This document shows positions 8,863 to 16,749 of a stretch of DNA of 64,000 nt, piece by piece. The position numbers and the translations under genes were made by a program. How positions within the stretch are numbered: position 1 is the stretch's first letter; every line of letters starts with the position of its first letter. Origin of the DNA: Oligoflexia bacterium (GTDB lineage Bacteria; Bdellovibrionota; Bdellovibrionia; Bdellovibrionales; Bdellovibrionaceae); the NCBI GenBank assembly GCA_016861345.1, contig BOLD01000015.1, positions 1-64,000 on the forward strand, written 5' to 3'. Under the pieces are notes generated by a model. It saw only the letters and a list, made by a program, of their open reading frames with translations, was not told the origin of the DNA and made no database searches.

Positions 8863-9527
8863 TTGAGCATTTGAAAAACACTAATGCCGCCCGCAAAACC
8901 ACCAGCCTTATCTTTTAATGGACATATAAAAAGGTGTCTCATTCTTATGGAACATTTCTCCTCACTCATTACTTCTCTTACCTCATGCTCAGGGAAACTT
9001 GTGTAATGCACTCCGCTAATTTTACCAGATGCCGCATCTTGTGCCATTTGAATCATACCCTGATTTACGAACGAACTTCTCTCAAACAACTCCCACCATT
9101 CATACGTAACAATTTCGCTTAATGAGTATGAAATCTTCCTAAGAATATCAAAGGTCCTAAAAATTTGAACATTCTCAGCATTGTAAACTTCAATACTAAC
9201 CCCAGGCTGAATATGTGACATCAAGTCACTTGAGGGGACCATTCCCAAGCGGGTGAGAGTCCACCAAATAATACTTTTTCCACTATCTTCAAATGGAACA
9301 CCGTCATTCTCTGCCATCTCGCATAGTTGGTAAAATTTTTCGAGAGATGAATATATGCTTTCCTGTAAAGACCTTGGGAGATTCAAAAATCGATCTATAC
9401 CCCTTTGATTGTAGGGCATTACTTTAATCCCCTGTCTGCCTAACAAATCGGACACCCTCTCAGTTAAATCCCTAAAGTTTTCAACCAACACACCGTTTGC
9501 TAATTGATTTTGAACTACAGCTTCCAT
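8859..9527 (-). CDS. Unknown cytoplasmic protein beside the acyltransferase gene
   Basis: 222 residues from ATG at 9527 with AGAGGTTT upstream. No signal peptide, membrane segment or helix-turn-helix was seen. The chain alternates amphipathic helices (NFRDLTERVSDLLGRQ, SLQESIYSSLEKFYQL) with strands such as GVSIEVYNAEN and ends in a Gly-rich strand pair (DKAGGFAGGISVFQ). This could be a PAS- or GAF-like ligand domain, but that is a guess. It is convergent with the acyltransferase (stops overlap) and divergent from the flavoprotein gene, so it might regulate or sense the product of the cluster. Confidence 0.6.
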   Translation of the reverse strand: MEAVVQNQLANGVLVENFRDLTERVSDLLGRQGIKVMPYNQRGIDRFLNLPRSLQESIYSSLEKFYQLCEMAENDGVPFEDSGKSIIWWTLTRLGMVPSSDLMSHIQPGVSIEVYNAENVQIFRTFDILRKISYSLSEIVTYEWWELFERSSFVNQGMIQMAQDAASGKISGVHYTSFPEHEVREVMSEEKCSIRMRHLFICPLKDKAGGFAGGISVFQMLN

Positions 9528-9568
9528 AGAAACCTCTCACTTTAGAGTTTACAAGCATCACATCTCGA

Positions 9569-9617
9569 CGGGCCATCTGTAGCATTTTCTATGAAAAATG
9601 TCGAGTTAGTGCCAGCA
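9569..9617. promoter_or_regulatory. Inverted repeat in the divergent intergenic region
   Basis: TCTCGAC near 9572-9578 is mirrored by GTCGAG near 9611-9616, with an inner CATTTT/AAAATG pair. It lies between the starts of the divergent unknown gene (9527) and flavoprotein gene (9684). It may be an operator or a cruciform; no regulator family is indicated. Confidence 0.3.
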
Positions 9618-9683
9618 TTAACGATATTTTAACAATTCTTACTTGTGAAACCAGTCTAAAAAGGTCACAATCGTAGACGAGCT

Positions 9684-11249
9684 ATGTCTACCTTCTATAC
9701 AAATTTAAACCTATCTCCTGAGAAAGTAACTCAGCCAACAAGTACAACCCATACCTGCCTTGCTGGCTCCAGACGCGGTATTCAGGGGGTTGTTCGACCA
9801 TCTACTCGCGAAGAGGTGATCGAGGTTTTAAGAGCAGCCAGAGAAACAAAGACCCGCCTTTATCCGATCAGCACAGGGATGAACTGGGGCCTGGGATCAA
9901 TGAACCCTGTTCAGGACAACTGTGTAATTCTTGATCTCTCGAGCTTAAACCGTATTTACGAAATTAATCACAAACTGGGATACGCCCATATCGAACCGGG
10001 GGTTACCCAAGAACAACTTGCTAATCAGCTAAAACTTGAAAACTCACCTTTTTTTCTCGATGTCACTGGGTCCTCTGCTGATACCAGCATTCTGGGAAAT
10101 GCCCTGGATCGGGGCATTTCCTACAATCTACTTCGAGTTGATACGATTACAAAATTGGAAGTCCTTTTGGGAACTGGTGAGATTATTGAAACAGGCTTTG
10201 GTCACTATGGCCCAAGCGAACTATCCCATCTTTACCGACATGGCGTGGGCCCCTCTCTTGAAGGTCTATTCTTTCAATCCAACTTTGGCATCGTGCTCTC
10301 AGCGACGGTCGCTCTTTTGCCCCGCCCACAGAAAATCACAAGCTTTATTATTCAAATCCAAAACGAGTCTCGTTTGCCAGAACTCTGCGAAGCCCTACGA
10401 GAACTGATGATGGCTGGGGATCTGAACTGCATCACCCATGTCTTTAATCAAGAACGAATCATCCCCGGACTTGCCCCCCATGTGGCAGAGTATTTTGAAA
10501 AAATAAATCAACCTAAAACAAAAACCGAGGTGGATGATCTCATTCGAAATGAATTCCCAGCAAAATGGTTGGCCGCGGGAAATATCAAAGGCGATGCCAA
10601 ACAGGTTCAAATTTTGGAAAGAAAAATTAAAAAGAAGCTTTCTCTATATGGAAAAGTGATTGTCTTAACTGATTTTACAAAAAAACTTTTGTCTTTGACT
10701 CAATATCTACCTGGGCTTCATGCAAAAAAAGCCCTTCTCTATGCCCAACGCCCCGTCGGAGAGATGACCACAGGACAGCCCACCTATGGAACACTGGGGG
10801 CTCTTCATTGGCCCATCGTGGGACATTTAAAAGATAAACACATATTAAAAAATCCTGACCTTGGTAAATCAGGATTTATCTACACCTTACCCTTTGCTCC
10901 GCTGACTGCAGAATCAGCTCGCACACTGATCGAAGTCACCCAAACCACCGGGCATAAATACGGATTTGAACCTGCCATCACACTGAACCTTGTGACCAAC
11001 CGAATTCTTGAAGCTGTGATCAGTCTTTCATTTGATCGTGAAAACCAACAGGAATCTGAAAAGGCAAAGCAGTGCCTCGCTGAATTGCAGCAGCTCTTTA
11101 TCAATGAAAAACTCTTTCCGTATCGCACTCATATTGATTTCATGAATCAATTAGTTGATCCCCAATCCACTCATTGGAAACTCATTGGTGAATTAAAAAA
11201 ACAATTTGATCCTGACGGGATCATTGCTCCTGGTCGGTACTGTCCTTAA
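9684..11249 (+). CDS. FAD-linked oxidase of the vanillyl-alcohol oxidase / 4-cresol dehydrogenase type
   Basis: 521 residues. The N-terminal FAD-binding PCMH-type domain runs from about 30 to 245 and shows RPSTREEVIEVLRAA, PISTGMNWGLGS, LDLSSLNRIYEIN, EPGVTQEQL, GSSADTSILGNALDRGI and GLFFQSNFGIV. These follow vanillyl-alcohol oxidase and the PchF flavoprotein subunit closely. The C-terminal cap domain ends with QFDPDGIIAPGRY. Family members oxidise para-substituted phenols or related alcohols. No cytochrome partner (PchC-like) is adjacent, so it may be an oxidase. It stands alone in orientation next to the methyltransferase/acyltransferase genes; the substrate is unknown. Confidence 0.8.
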   Translation: MSTFYTNLNLSPEKVTQPTSTTHTCLAGSRRGIQGVVRPSTREEVIEVLRAARETKTRLYPISTGMNWGLGSMNPVQDNCVILDLSSLNRIYEINHKLGYAHIEPGVTQEQLANQLKLENSPFFLDVTGSSADTSILGNALDRGISYNLLRVDTITKLEVLLGTGEIIETGFGHYGPSELSHLYRHGVGPSLEGLFFQSNFGIVLSATVALLPRPQKITSFIIQIQNESRLPELCEALRELMMAGDLNCITHVFNQERIIPGLAPHVAEYFEKINQPKTKTEVDDLIRNEFPAKWLAAGNIKGDAKQVQILERKIKKKLSLYGKVIVLTDFTKKLLSLTQYLPGLHAKKALLYAQRPVGEMTTGQPTYGTLGALHWPIVGHLKDKHILKNPDLGKSGFIYTLPFAPLTAESARTLIEVTQTTGHKYGFEPAITLNLVTNRILEAVISLSFDRENQQESEKAKQCLAELQQLFINEKLFPYRTHIDFMNQLVDPQSTHWKLIGELKKQFDPDGIIAPGRYCP

Positions 11250-11264
11250 CTTGTCTTTCCCCAA

Positions 11265-12308
11265 TTATTGCCTTAATTCCGTTCGAGGGAACATCCGTTG
11301 AGGACGAGAAAAGAAATCCTGAATTCCTTTTTCGACTTCATCCAGTGTCTTTAATTTTGTTGAAAGCTTAATCAGCTCATGTCCAAACTCGAGCCAAACA
11401 GACGTGGTGCGAATATAAAAACGCAGTTTTCTTAACGACTGCTCTTCACTAAAATAATTCCGACAGTGATGAATCTGTTTAAGTAGGCAGTAGCCATACA
11501 TCTGCCCCTCTTCATCAGAAGTGGCTGGTGCTCGGCCTACGAACCCTGAGGGTGGAGCAAATCCCAATCTTTCTCCCACCTGCCACACCATCCAAGGCCT
11601 TGCCGCCAGCGCTCGCCCCGCCATCACCATGTCACATCCCGTGGATTGGAGCATCTGAAACACATCATCAGCAATTTGAATGTCACCATTTCCGATTAAA
11701 GGAATTCGAAGTTCTTTTTTCAATAAACCAATCTGAGACCAGTCAGCTTGTCCGCGACGTTTTTGTTCCGCTGTTCGAGGGTGAAGAGTCAACCAACTAG
11801 CCCCAGCGGCTTCAAGCTTTTTTGCAAATGAAATCAAAATATCCATGTTGGATTGATGACCCGCTCGAAGTTTGACTGATATCGGAAGGCCTAAAGAGTT
11901 TCGAACAGCCATTTGCACCACTTCAGCGGCGTAATCTGAGTCTCCCATCAGGGCCACTCCGTAATTGTGCTTCAGCGCTTTTTGGACGGGGCAGCCCATA
12001 TTGATATCAACCCCGACAGCTCCCCACTGGGCGAGCTTTTCAATGGCAAGCCTTATACTTTCTTCTTCATTGCCTAATATCTGGGGAACTAAATCATTTT
12101 CATCAGGGCCTCGTTTAGTTTCATTGGTCTCATCCAAATTTTCAGCTTTTAAGCGGCGGGAACTGAGCATTTCCGTCGGCCAAATTGTGTGCGCCTGCTC
12201 TGGCATGAACTCGCGCACAACCAGCCGAAGTGCGACATGAGTTAAACCCACCATGGGGGCAAGACAGAGGGGAAAATTGGAAAGGTCTTTCAGGTTCTTT
12301 GATCGCAT
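11265..12308 (-). CDS. dus: tRNA-dihydrouridine synthase
   Basis: 347 residues, FMN-dependent TIM-barrel enzyme reducing uridine in tRNA D-loops. Motifs in order are LAPMVGLT (about 16-23), DINMGCPVQKALKHNYGVALM with the catalytic Cys at about 106, SVKLRAGH, TLHPRTAEQKRRGQADW (the family HxR..Q..) and GNGDI before MAGRALAARPW. The C-terminal helical domain follows. Length fits DusA/DusB-type enzymes, but the subfamily cannot be settled here. It is divergent from purK, with 78 bases between the starts. Confidence 0.88.
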   Translation of the reverse strand: MRSKNLKDLSNFPLCLAPMVGLTHVALRLVVREFMPEQAHTIWPTEMLSSRRLKAENLDETNETKRGPDENDLVPQILGNEEESIRLAIEKLAQWGAVGVDINMGCPVQKALKHNYGVALMGDSDYAAEVVQMAVRNSLGLPISVKLRAGHQSNMDILISFAKKLEAAGASWLTLHPRTAEQKRRGQADWSQIGLLKKELRIPLIGNGDIQIADDVFQMLQSTGCDMVMAGRALAARPWMVWQVGERLGFAPPSGFVGRAPATSDEEGQMYGYCLLKQIHHCRNYFSEEQSLRKLRFYIRTTSVWLEFGHELIKLSTKLKTLDEVEKGIQDFFSRPQRMFPRTELRQ

Positions 12309-12386
12309 CTAACTGCGTTATACACAGTTCTCTCTTTATTTCGCAATCAGAACCGTCTAATTTCAACACATCTCGATGAAAAGAAT

Positions 12387-13523
12387 ATGAAAAAGAAGAG
12401 TCAAATTCCCAATAAACGACTTGGAATTATCGGTGGCGGCCAATTGGCTCGCATGATGGCGCTTGAGGCTCATCCTCTTGGACTTGCCGTTCATATCTTA
12501 TGTGAAAAAGACACCGATCCGGCTGCCCAAGTCACCAAGAACTGGCACCAGGGAGATCCCAATAACGAAAAAGACCAAATTGATTTTCTGAAATCCATCG
12601 ATCTTTTGACCTTTGAGAGCGAACTCATCGATATGGATTTTTTTGAAAAGCTGGAGCAAAGCCCTTCAACAGATATTCAAATCTTTCCAAGGCCCTCTTT
12701 GATGAAGGAGTTACAAGATCGGGCTTTGCAAAAAAAACTGCTTCAGCACTTTAAAATTCCAACAGCCCACCACCTTGAGGTTTCTAACACAGAAGAACTC
12801 GATAAAGCTTTTTCGAAATTTAAAGGCAAATTTGTTCTGAAAAAATGCCGGGGTGGCTACGATGGATACGGCACTTATTACTGCAAGTCCCCCGAGGATC
12901 TTAAGAAACTGCACTCTCTTATGCCGGAAAGATTTATTGCTGAAGAGATGATTTCTTTTAAAAAAGAACTGGCTCTGATCTTTGCTCGAAGCTCTGATGG
13001 ATCGTTAATTGATCTTCCATTAGTCCAAAGCCACCAAGAACAAAGTCGGTGCGATTGGGTTGTTGGTCCCATCAAACACCCAAAAGTTAAAAGCTTAATT
13101 CAAAAAATTAAAAAAGCCCTGGCCAAACTGAATTATGTTGGCGTCATTGCCTTTGAAATTTTTGATACTGAAAAAGAATTACTCATTAATGAAATTGCTC
13201 CCAGAGTTCACAATAGCGGTCACTATTCTCAAGATGCACTGAAAGTCTCACAATTTTTGCTTCATCTCCAATGCGGCCTAGGGATTCCCTTACAAAAAAC
13301 TGAACTGATTCACCCGGCCTTTGCAATGATTAACCTGATTGGTCAATCAACGCCCCCAACAGAAAGCATTTCTCTTTCCCGAGATATCCAGGGCTCGCTT
13401 CATTGGTACGGCAAAGCAGAAAGCCGCAAAGGGCGAAAAATGGGGCACCTTAATTATTCAGGTCAAAACATGAAGAAGCTTCTTCAACTGGGGCTTAAAG
13501 AAAGGAAGAAGTTCCAACTATGA
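12387..13523 (+). CDS. purK: N5-carboxyaminoimidazole ribonucleotide synthase
   Basis: 378 residues, ATP-grasp enzyme of purine synthesis that carboxylates AIR with bicarbonate to N5-CAIR. The N-terminal [17 protein letters not shown] is diagnostic. The ATP-grasp core shows [16 protein letters not shown] (about 153-168), [18 protein letters not shown], and the metal-binding [17 protein letters not shown] (about 270-286). The C-terminal barrel ends at KFQL. Its stop overlaps the purE start by 4 bases, the standard pairing. The ribosome site is weak. Confidence 0.95.
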   Translation: MKKKSQIPNKRLGIIGGGQLARMMALEAHPLGLAVHILCEKDTDPAAQVTKNWHQGDPNNEKDQIDFLKSIDLLTFESELIDMDFFEKLEQSPSTDIQIFPRPSLMKELQDRALQKKLLQHFKIPTAHHLEVSNTEELDKAFSKFKGKFVLKKCRGGYDGYGTYYCKSPEDLKKLHSLMPERFIAEEMISFKKELALIFARSSDGSLIDLPLVQSHQEQSRCDWVVGPIKHPKVKSLIQKIKKALAKLNYVGVIAFEIFDTEKELLINEIAPRVHNSGHYSQDALKVSQFLLHLQCGLGIPLQKTELIHPAFAMINLIGQSTPPTESISLSRDIQGSLHWYGKAESRKGRKMGHLNYSGQNMKKLLQLGLKERKKFQL

Positions 13524-14008
13524 AAACTAAAAAAGTCGCCATCATCATGGGAAGCGAAACAGATTTGCCAACAATGAAAAAAGCCTGTGACCCCTTAAAG
13601 GAACTCAAAATCCCCTTTGAAATTCAAATTGTTTCAGCTCACCGAACACCTGAAAAAATGGTCGACTTTGCCAAATCAGCGCACGAAAATTATGCTGTGA
13701 TTATTGCTGGGGCCGGCGGAGCGGCTCATCTTCCTGGCATGGTGGCTTCACTCACCACACTTCCCGTGATCGGCGTTCCCGTGACAGTTGGAGGACTGAA
13801 GGGTCTTGATGCCTTATTATCAATTGCTCAGATGCCTAAGGGTGTTCCTGTTGCGACAGTCTCTGTTGATAATGCCACGAATGCGGGACTTTTAGCAGCT
13901 CGTATTCTGGGGGTATCAGATCAAAAAATCGCTTCACGACTTGAAAAATTTCGTCAGAAACAAATCAAAGTCGTGAAGAGCATGAATCAACGATTAAAAA
14001 AGAAGTGA
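13520..14008 (+). CDS. purE: N5-carboxyaminoimidazole ribonucleotide mutase
   Basis: 162 residues. [13 protein letters not shown] binds the substrate phosphate, SAHRTPE carries the catalytic His (about 45), and [14 protein letters not shown] plus the GVPV loop complete the class I PurE octamer signature. It converts N5-CAIR to CAIR in step with PurK. It starts inside the purK stop (ATGA) and ends just before a strong hairpin shared with the convergent gene. Confidence 0.95.
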   Translation: MKTKKVAIIMGSETDLPTMKKACDPLKELKIPFEIQIVSAHRTPEKMVDFAKSAHENYAVIIAGAGGAAHLPGMVASLTTLPVIGVPVTVGGLKGLDALLSIAQMPKGVPVATVSVDNATNAGLLAARILGVSDQKIASRLEKFRQKQIKVVKSMNQRLKKK

Positions 14009-14028
14009 GTGCTTGAATTAGCACTCAC
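14005..14028 (-). terminator. Intrinsic terminator between convergent genes
   Basis: GTGAGTGC (14005-14012) and GCACTCAC (14021-14028) form a perfect 8-bp stem with an 8-base loop. On the minus strand it is followed by TTCTTTTTT, a proper U-tract, so it ends the exported-protein transcript, whose stop lies in the loop. On the plus strand it may slow transcription leaving purE. Confidence 0.75.
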
Positions 14029-14590
14029 CACTTTGAGATAAGTAAACAAAATAAATTTTTTGAGAGTTCGGGTCGATCACGAGCAATCGAACAAAAGAAA
14101 CTCCACAATATCCAGGCCCATGTCCATCATAACCAAATTGAACATTTGTTCCCCGCATAGCCATGATCGCTGGCGCCCATTGAGTTTTCATCAATTTAAG
14201 CTTCGCTCTTTTTTGTCGCAGTTGCGGATCCTGGGGCTCAAGACCTGAATCATCTACGTATTGCTCAAGGTCTGATTCTGCATTGCCGATCAGTTCGATG
14301 GCCGACTTCATTGAAGTGAAACCTGTTTCAATCTCGTCACCAAAGGCGATGTCCTTGGCTTCTTTATTGACCAACTGAACATCTGCAGGCTTTTCGCCCT
14401 GATCCTTTGCGACAAAGTTGATGAGCATTTCATGGGCGTTTTTACCCTTCACCGTTTGCACATCAAAGCCATAGGCGATTTTTCCAAGCTTTTGAACCTG
14501 AGCTTGAATCAGCTGTGCGGCTTCAGCCTTAGTCATTGCGTTGGCGCTTAATTGAACCATCATTGCTAGGGTAACTATTAAAGTTTTCAT
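14018..14590 (-). CDS. Exported protein of unknown function
   Basis: 190 residues from ATG at 14590 (AAGGAGATCTCA just upstream). The signal peptide MKTLIVTLAMMVQLSANAM precedes a mostly helical N-half (TKAEAAQLIQAQVQKLGKI). A beta-rich C-half follows, with QFGYDGHGPGYCGVSFVRLLVID and YFVYLSQSGEC; its two cysteines could pair. No catalytic family is recognised. It sits 36 bases behind the P-loop kinase-like gene and is probably the last gene of that run. It is closed by a hairpin terminator at its stop. Confidence 0.7.
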   Translation of the reverse strand: MKTLIVTLAMMVQLSANAMTKAEAAQLIQAQVQKLGKIAYGFDVQTVKGKNAHEMLINFVAKDQGEKPADVQLVNKEAKDIAFGDEIETGFTSMKSAIELIGNAESDLEQYVDDSGLEPQDPQLRQKRAKLKLMKTQWAPAIMAMRGTNVQFGYDGHGPGYCGVSFVRLLVIDPNSQKIYFVYLSQSGEC

Positions 14591-14625
14591 TTGAGATCTC
14601 CTTGAATGCGCAGAGATATAAATGC

Positions 14626-15156
14626 TCACTTCACATTTGTATATTGCATATTATCAATGTTTGTATGCACTTTATGCATATATATTACTTTGTCTTTATA
14701 CTCATCCCGGGCAAAAATACGATCCAGCTGGGGCCACATCTTAAAATGCACATTCCAAATTGTTTGTATCAATTTCAAAGTCTGAGGAAGAGTCGATTCA
14801 AAACAACCTGGCGGCAATTCAGGGCGGCGGACAAATAATCCCCTAACCTGACGTTTTGCGCACCACCAGTAGGTTTTCCAAAGTGGGATTCGAATAAAAA
14901 TAATGAGATCTGATTTCCGAAATCGATCCTCGATGATTCTCAGCGGACCAAAGCCATCAATGATCCACTGATCTTGATTGGCAACAGCTTCAAGAATTTT
15001 GATGGTCTCTTGAGGATCTCTCAACTTCATCCCCGGCAAAAACTGAATGCTATCGACATGGGTCAGTGGCAATTGATACTTTTCTGCCAAAAGCCGACTG
15101 AGCGTCGTCTTTCCTGAGCAGGCATTACCAATAACCGAGATTTTATTCAAAGGCAT
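14626..15156 (-). CDS. P-loop kinase-like protein (topology modulation / adenylate kinase-like family)
   Basis: 176 residues with Walker A GNACSGKTTLSR (about 10-21), a HVDSIQFLPG substrate segment, WIIDGFG and LIIFIRIPLWKT (Walker B-like). Spacing and segments match the small adenylate-kinase-like proteins annotated as DNA topology modulation protein or FlaR; true substrates are not established. The start overlaps the end of the upstream CotH-like gene by 14 bases. It is cytoplasmic, unlike its exported neighbours. Confidence 0.75.
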   Translation of the reverse strand: MPLNKISVIGNACSGKTTLSRLLAEKYQLPLTHVDSIQFLPGMKLRDPQETIKILEAVANQDQWIIDGFGPLRIIEDRFRKSDLIIFIRIPLWKTYWWCAKRQVRGLFVRRPELPPGCFESTLPQTLKLIQTIWNVHFKMWPQLDRIFARDEYKDKVIYMHKVHTNIDNMQYTNVK

Positions 15157-16177
15157 TAAGCCAGTCCAAAAGTTCTCGCTTACCCTGACTGTCCAATAAG
15201 GATTGGTGAATGACTTTTCTCATCTCAGGTTTGGCCTGAATCAACTCGGTCATGATTTTTAATTTCAGATCCTCAGAAAAATCAGTAGTTGTTGAAATCC
15301 AATTTTTCAAAGCTTGAGCATTCTCTTTAGCTCCACCAACAAAGGAATAATAAGATCCATCAGCAGCCTGAGAAAGATCAAAGTCATAAGGGATCACGAA
15401 AAGCTTTCGCTCCATTGGATCTTTTAGAGCCAAAGGAATCACGTTGTGATCTTCCTCAACCAAATAATCGATGTTATTTAAAAATCGATTTGTGACTTCC
15501 ATTCGAAGAAGGGCCTCTTTCTCAAGCTCATAGTCATAGGCCTTTAAACTTTTATCAGGCATCACCAAGAACTTCTCAAAAGTTCTTTTTTCTTGATTCC
15601 ACCGATGCATGACTGCTTCTCGCTCTCGCAAATCACATCGTTTAGCTAAGGCGGATTCGGATTCTCGAATAAAGGCAGGTGCCTTTAAATAGACATCCCC
15701 ATTTGGTGTTTTCATCACCACTTGAATGGGATGAACATCAAGATGGGGGCCCTTGAGCACTTGAATCATCTTATAAATTGTAACTTCTTTTAAGAGCTGA
15801 CGTTCTGCGACCTCTCTCAAATCACGATCACGGTAACACAGTGTTGCTAACTTTAATTTCTTTCCCTTTTTCCCAAAGGGCGATTCCGTTAAAAATTCAA
15901 CCGAAAAAGGTCTCACCTGACACTCTTCATATCGAAACTTACCCCGAGCTTTCATTTGCACAGGATAAGTTTTTCCCTGAATAGTTAACTGACCCTTGAT
16001 CAGAGTTCTTTCTTTTTCACTAATTGGAATTTGATAATCATTTAAACGTTCAAAGTCTCCCTGCAAAGTCCACTTTAATTCTACAGAGGGATATTGATTA
16101 AACTCTGAGGGCTGGCACATCTGGGCACCCGCTACCCCAAAAGCCATCAAACTGATGAAAAAGAAAGCCGATCTCAT
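15143..16177 (-). CDS. Exported CotH-like (kinase-fold) protein
   Basis: 344 residues with a signal peptide (MRSAFFFISLMAFGVAGA). The order of motifs resembles CotH. VQMKARGKFRYEECQVRPFSVEF (about 73-95) is followed by KKLKLATLC, then a helix with LLKEVTIYKMIQVLKG and VVMKTPNGDVYLKAPAFIRE. NRFLNNIDYLVEEDHNVIPL and FVIPYDFDLSQ (about 279-289) supply a probable metal/ATP-binding pair of acidic residues. CotH proteins are atypical protein kinases, known also in bacterial envelopes. Membership is inferred. The ATG overlaps the upstream DUF333 gene stop (TAATG). Confidence 0.55.
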   Translation of the reverse strand: MRSAFFFISLMAFGVAGAQMCQPSEFNQYPSVELKWTLQGDFERLNDYQIPISEKERTLIKGQLTIQGKTYPVQMKARGKFRYEECQVRPFSVEFLTESPFGKKGKKLKLATLCYRDRDLREVAERQLLKEVTIYKMIQVLKGPHLDVHPIQVVMKTPNGDVYLKAPAFIRESESALAKRCDLREREAVMHRWNQEKRTFEKFLVMPDKSLKAYDYELEKEALLRMEVTNRFLNNIDYLVEEDHNVIPLALKDPMERKLFVIPYDFDLSQAADGSYYSFVGGAKENAQALKNWISTTTDFSEDLKLKIMTELIQAKPEMRKVIHQSLLDSQGKRELLDWLNAFE

Positions 16178-16611
16178 TATAAAAGTCCTAATACTTCATT
16201 TCTGCTCTGGTTACCTTTATCAAGCTTTAAAGTATCAACACTGATGCTCGAGTTATCGCTGAAATTGCACATCAAGAGCACCTGGTTATTGTCACCAACA
16301 AGCTTTTGCACTCGGCCCTTTGCCTGAACACAGGTTTTTTGCTGAATAAGGGCTTTCATTGCCAGATTGATCTTAGCCTTTTCAGTCTTAGGGTTTCCCT
16401 CTTTGTCTAACCTTGAAGCTGAAAACAAAGTCCAGCCGCTGACAACCGCTTCACCAATCACACAAACTCCAGACTGGTTTCCCTTGGCATCTGAGTGGAT
16501 GACATATTCCCCGCGAGCAACATCTTCACAAAAGACAGCAGCAGGATTGCCCATTGCAAAAACTTGAGTGGATAATAAAATTCCAGCAAAAAACAAAATT
16601 CGATTTTTCAT
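16177..16611 (-). CDS. Exported DUF333-domain protein
   Basis: 144 residues from ATG at 16611, chosen because AAAGGAGTATCT lies directly upstream. The signal peptide MKNRILFFAGILLSTQVFAM is followed by a DUF333 module (GNPAAVFCEDVARGEYVIHSDAKGNQSGVCV, split here at about residues 21-51), a small two-Cys domain of unknown role. The C-terminal half (IQQKTCVQAKGRVQKL, VLLMCNFSDNS) has two more cysteines. It heads a run with the CotH-like and P-loop genes. The ribosome site lies inside a strong hairpin (16614-16649), suggesting translational control. Confidence 0.75.
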   Translation of the reverse strand: MKNRILFFAGILLSTQVFAMGNPAAVFCEDVARGEYVIHSDAKGNQSGVCVIGEAVVSGWTLFSASRLDKEGNPKTEKAKINLAMKALIQQKTCVQAKGRVQKLVGDNNQVLLMCNFSDNSSISVDTLKLDKGNQSRNEVLGLL

Positions 16612-16613
16612 AG

Positions 16614-16649
16614 ATACTCCTTTGGTTTTTTTATCAACCGAAGGAGTAT
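16614..16649 (-). promoter_or_regulatory. Hairpin sequestering the ribosome-binding site of the DUF333 gene
   Basis: In the mRNA (minus strand) ATACTCCTTCGGTT (16649-16636) pairs with AACCAAAGGAGTAT (16627-16614) over 14 positions with one C-A mismatch and an 8-base loop. The 3' arm contains the Shine-Dalgarno AAGGAG two bases before TCT-ATG territory, so the ribosome site would be closed when folded. This is the layout of RNA thermometers and other cis-acting translational switches. No ligand-binding domain is visible. Confidence 0.6.
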
Positions 16650-16679
16650 AACTGATGTGTGTTTTTTGTGCTGAACTTT

Positions 16680-16701
16680 TGCAAATGTCCTGCAAATGTC
16701 C
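16680..16701. repeat. Tandem 11-base direct repeat
   Basis: TGCAAATGTCC occurs twice head to tail (16680-16690 and 16691-16701), about 70-90 bases upstream of the DUF333 gene start. It may be a regulator site on this gene's promoter, as 11-base spacing places both copies on one face of the helix. Confidence 0.5.
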
Positions 16702-16728
16702 AGCATCAGGCTGGTGATAATTTCAAGA

Positions 16729-16747
16729 CTGTCTAAACTCTAGACAG
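16729..16747 (-). terminator. Hairpin after the serine protease gene
   Basis: CTGTCTA (16729-16735) and TAGACAG (16741-16747) form a perfect stem with a 5-base loop, 2 bases after the protease stop. The T-tract on the minus strand is weak (TCTTGAAATT). Confidence 0.5.
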
Positions 16748-16749
16748 CT

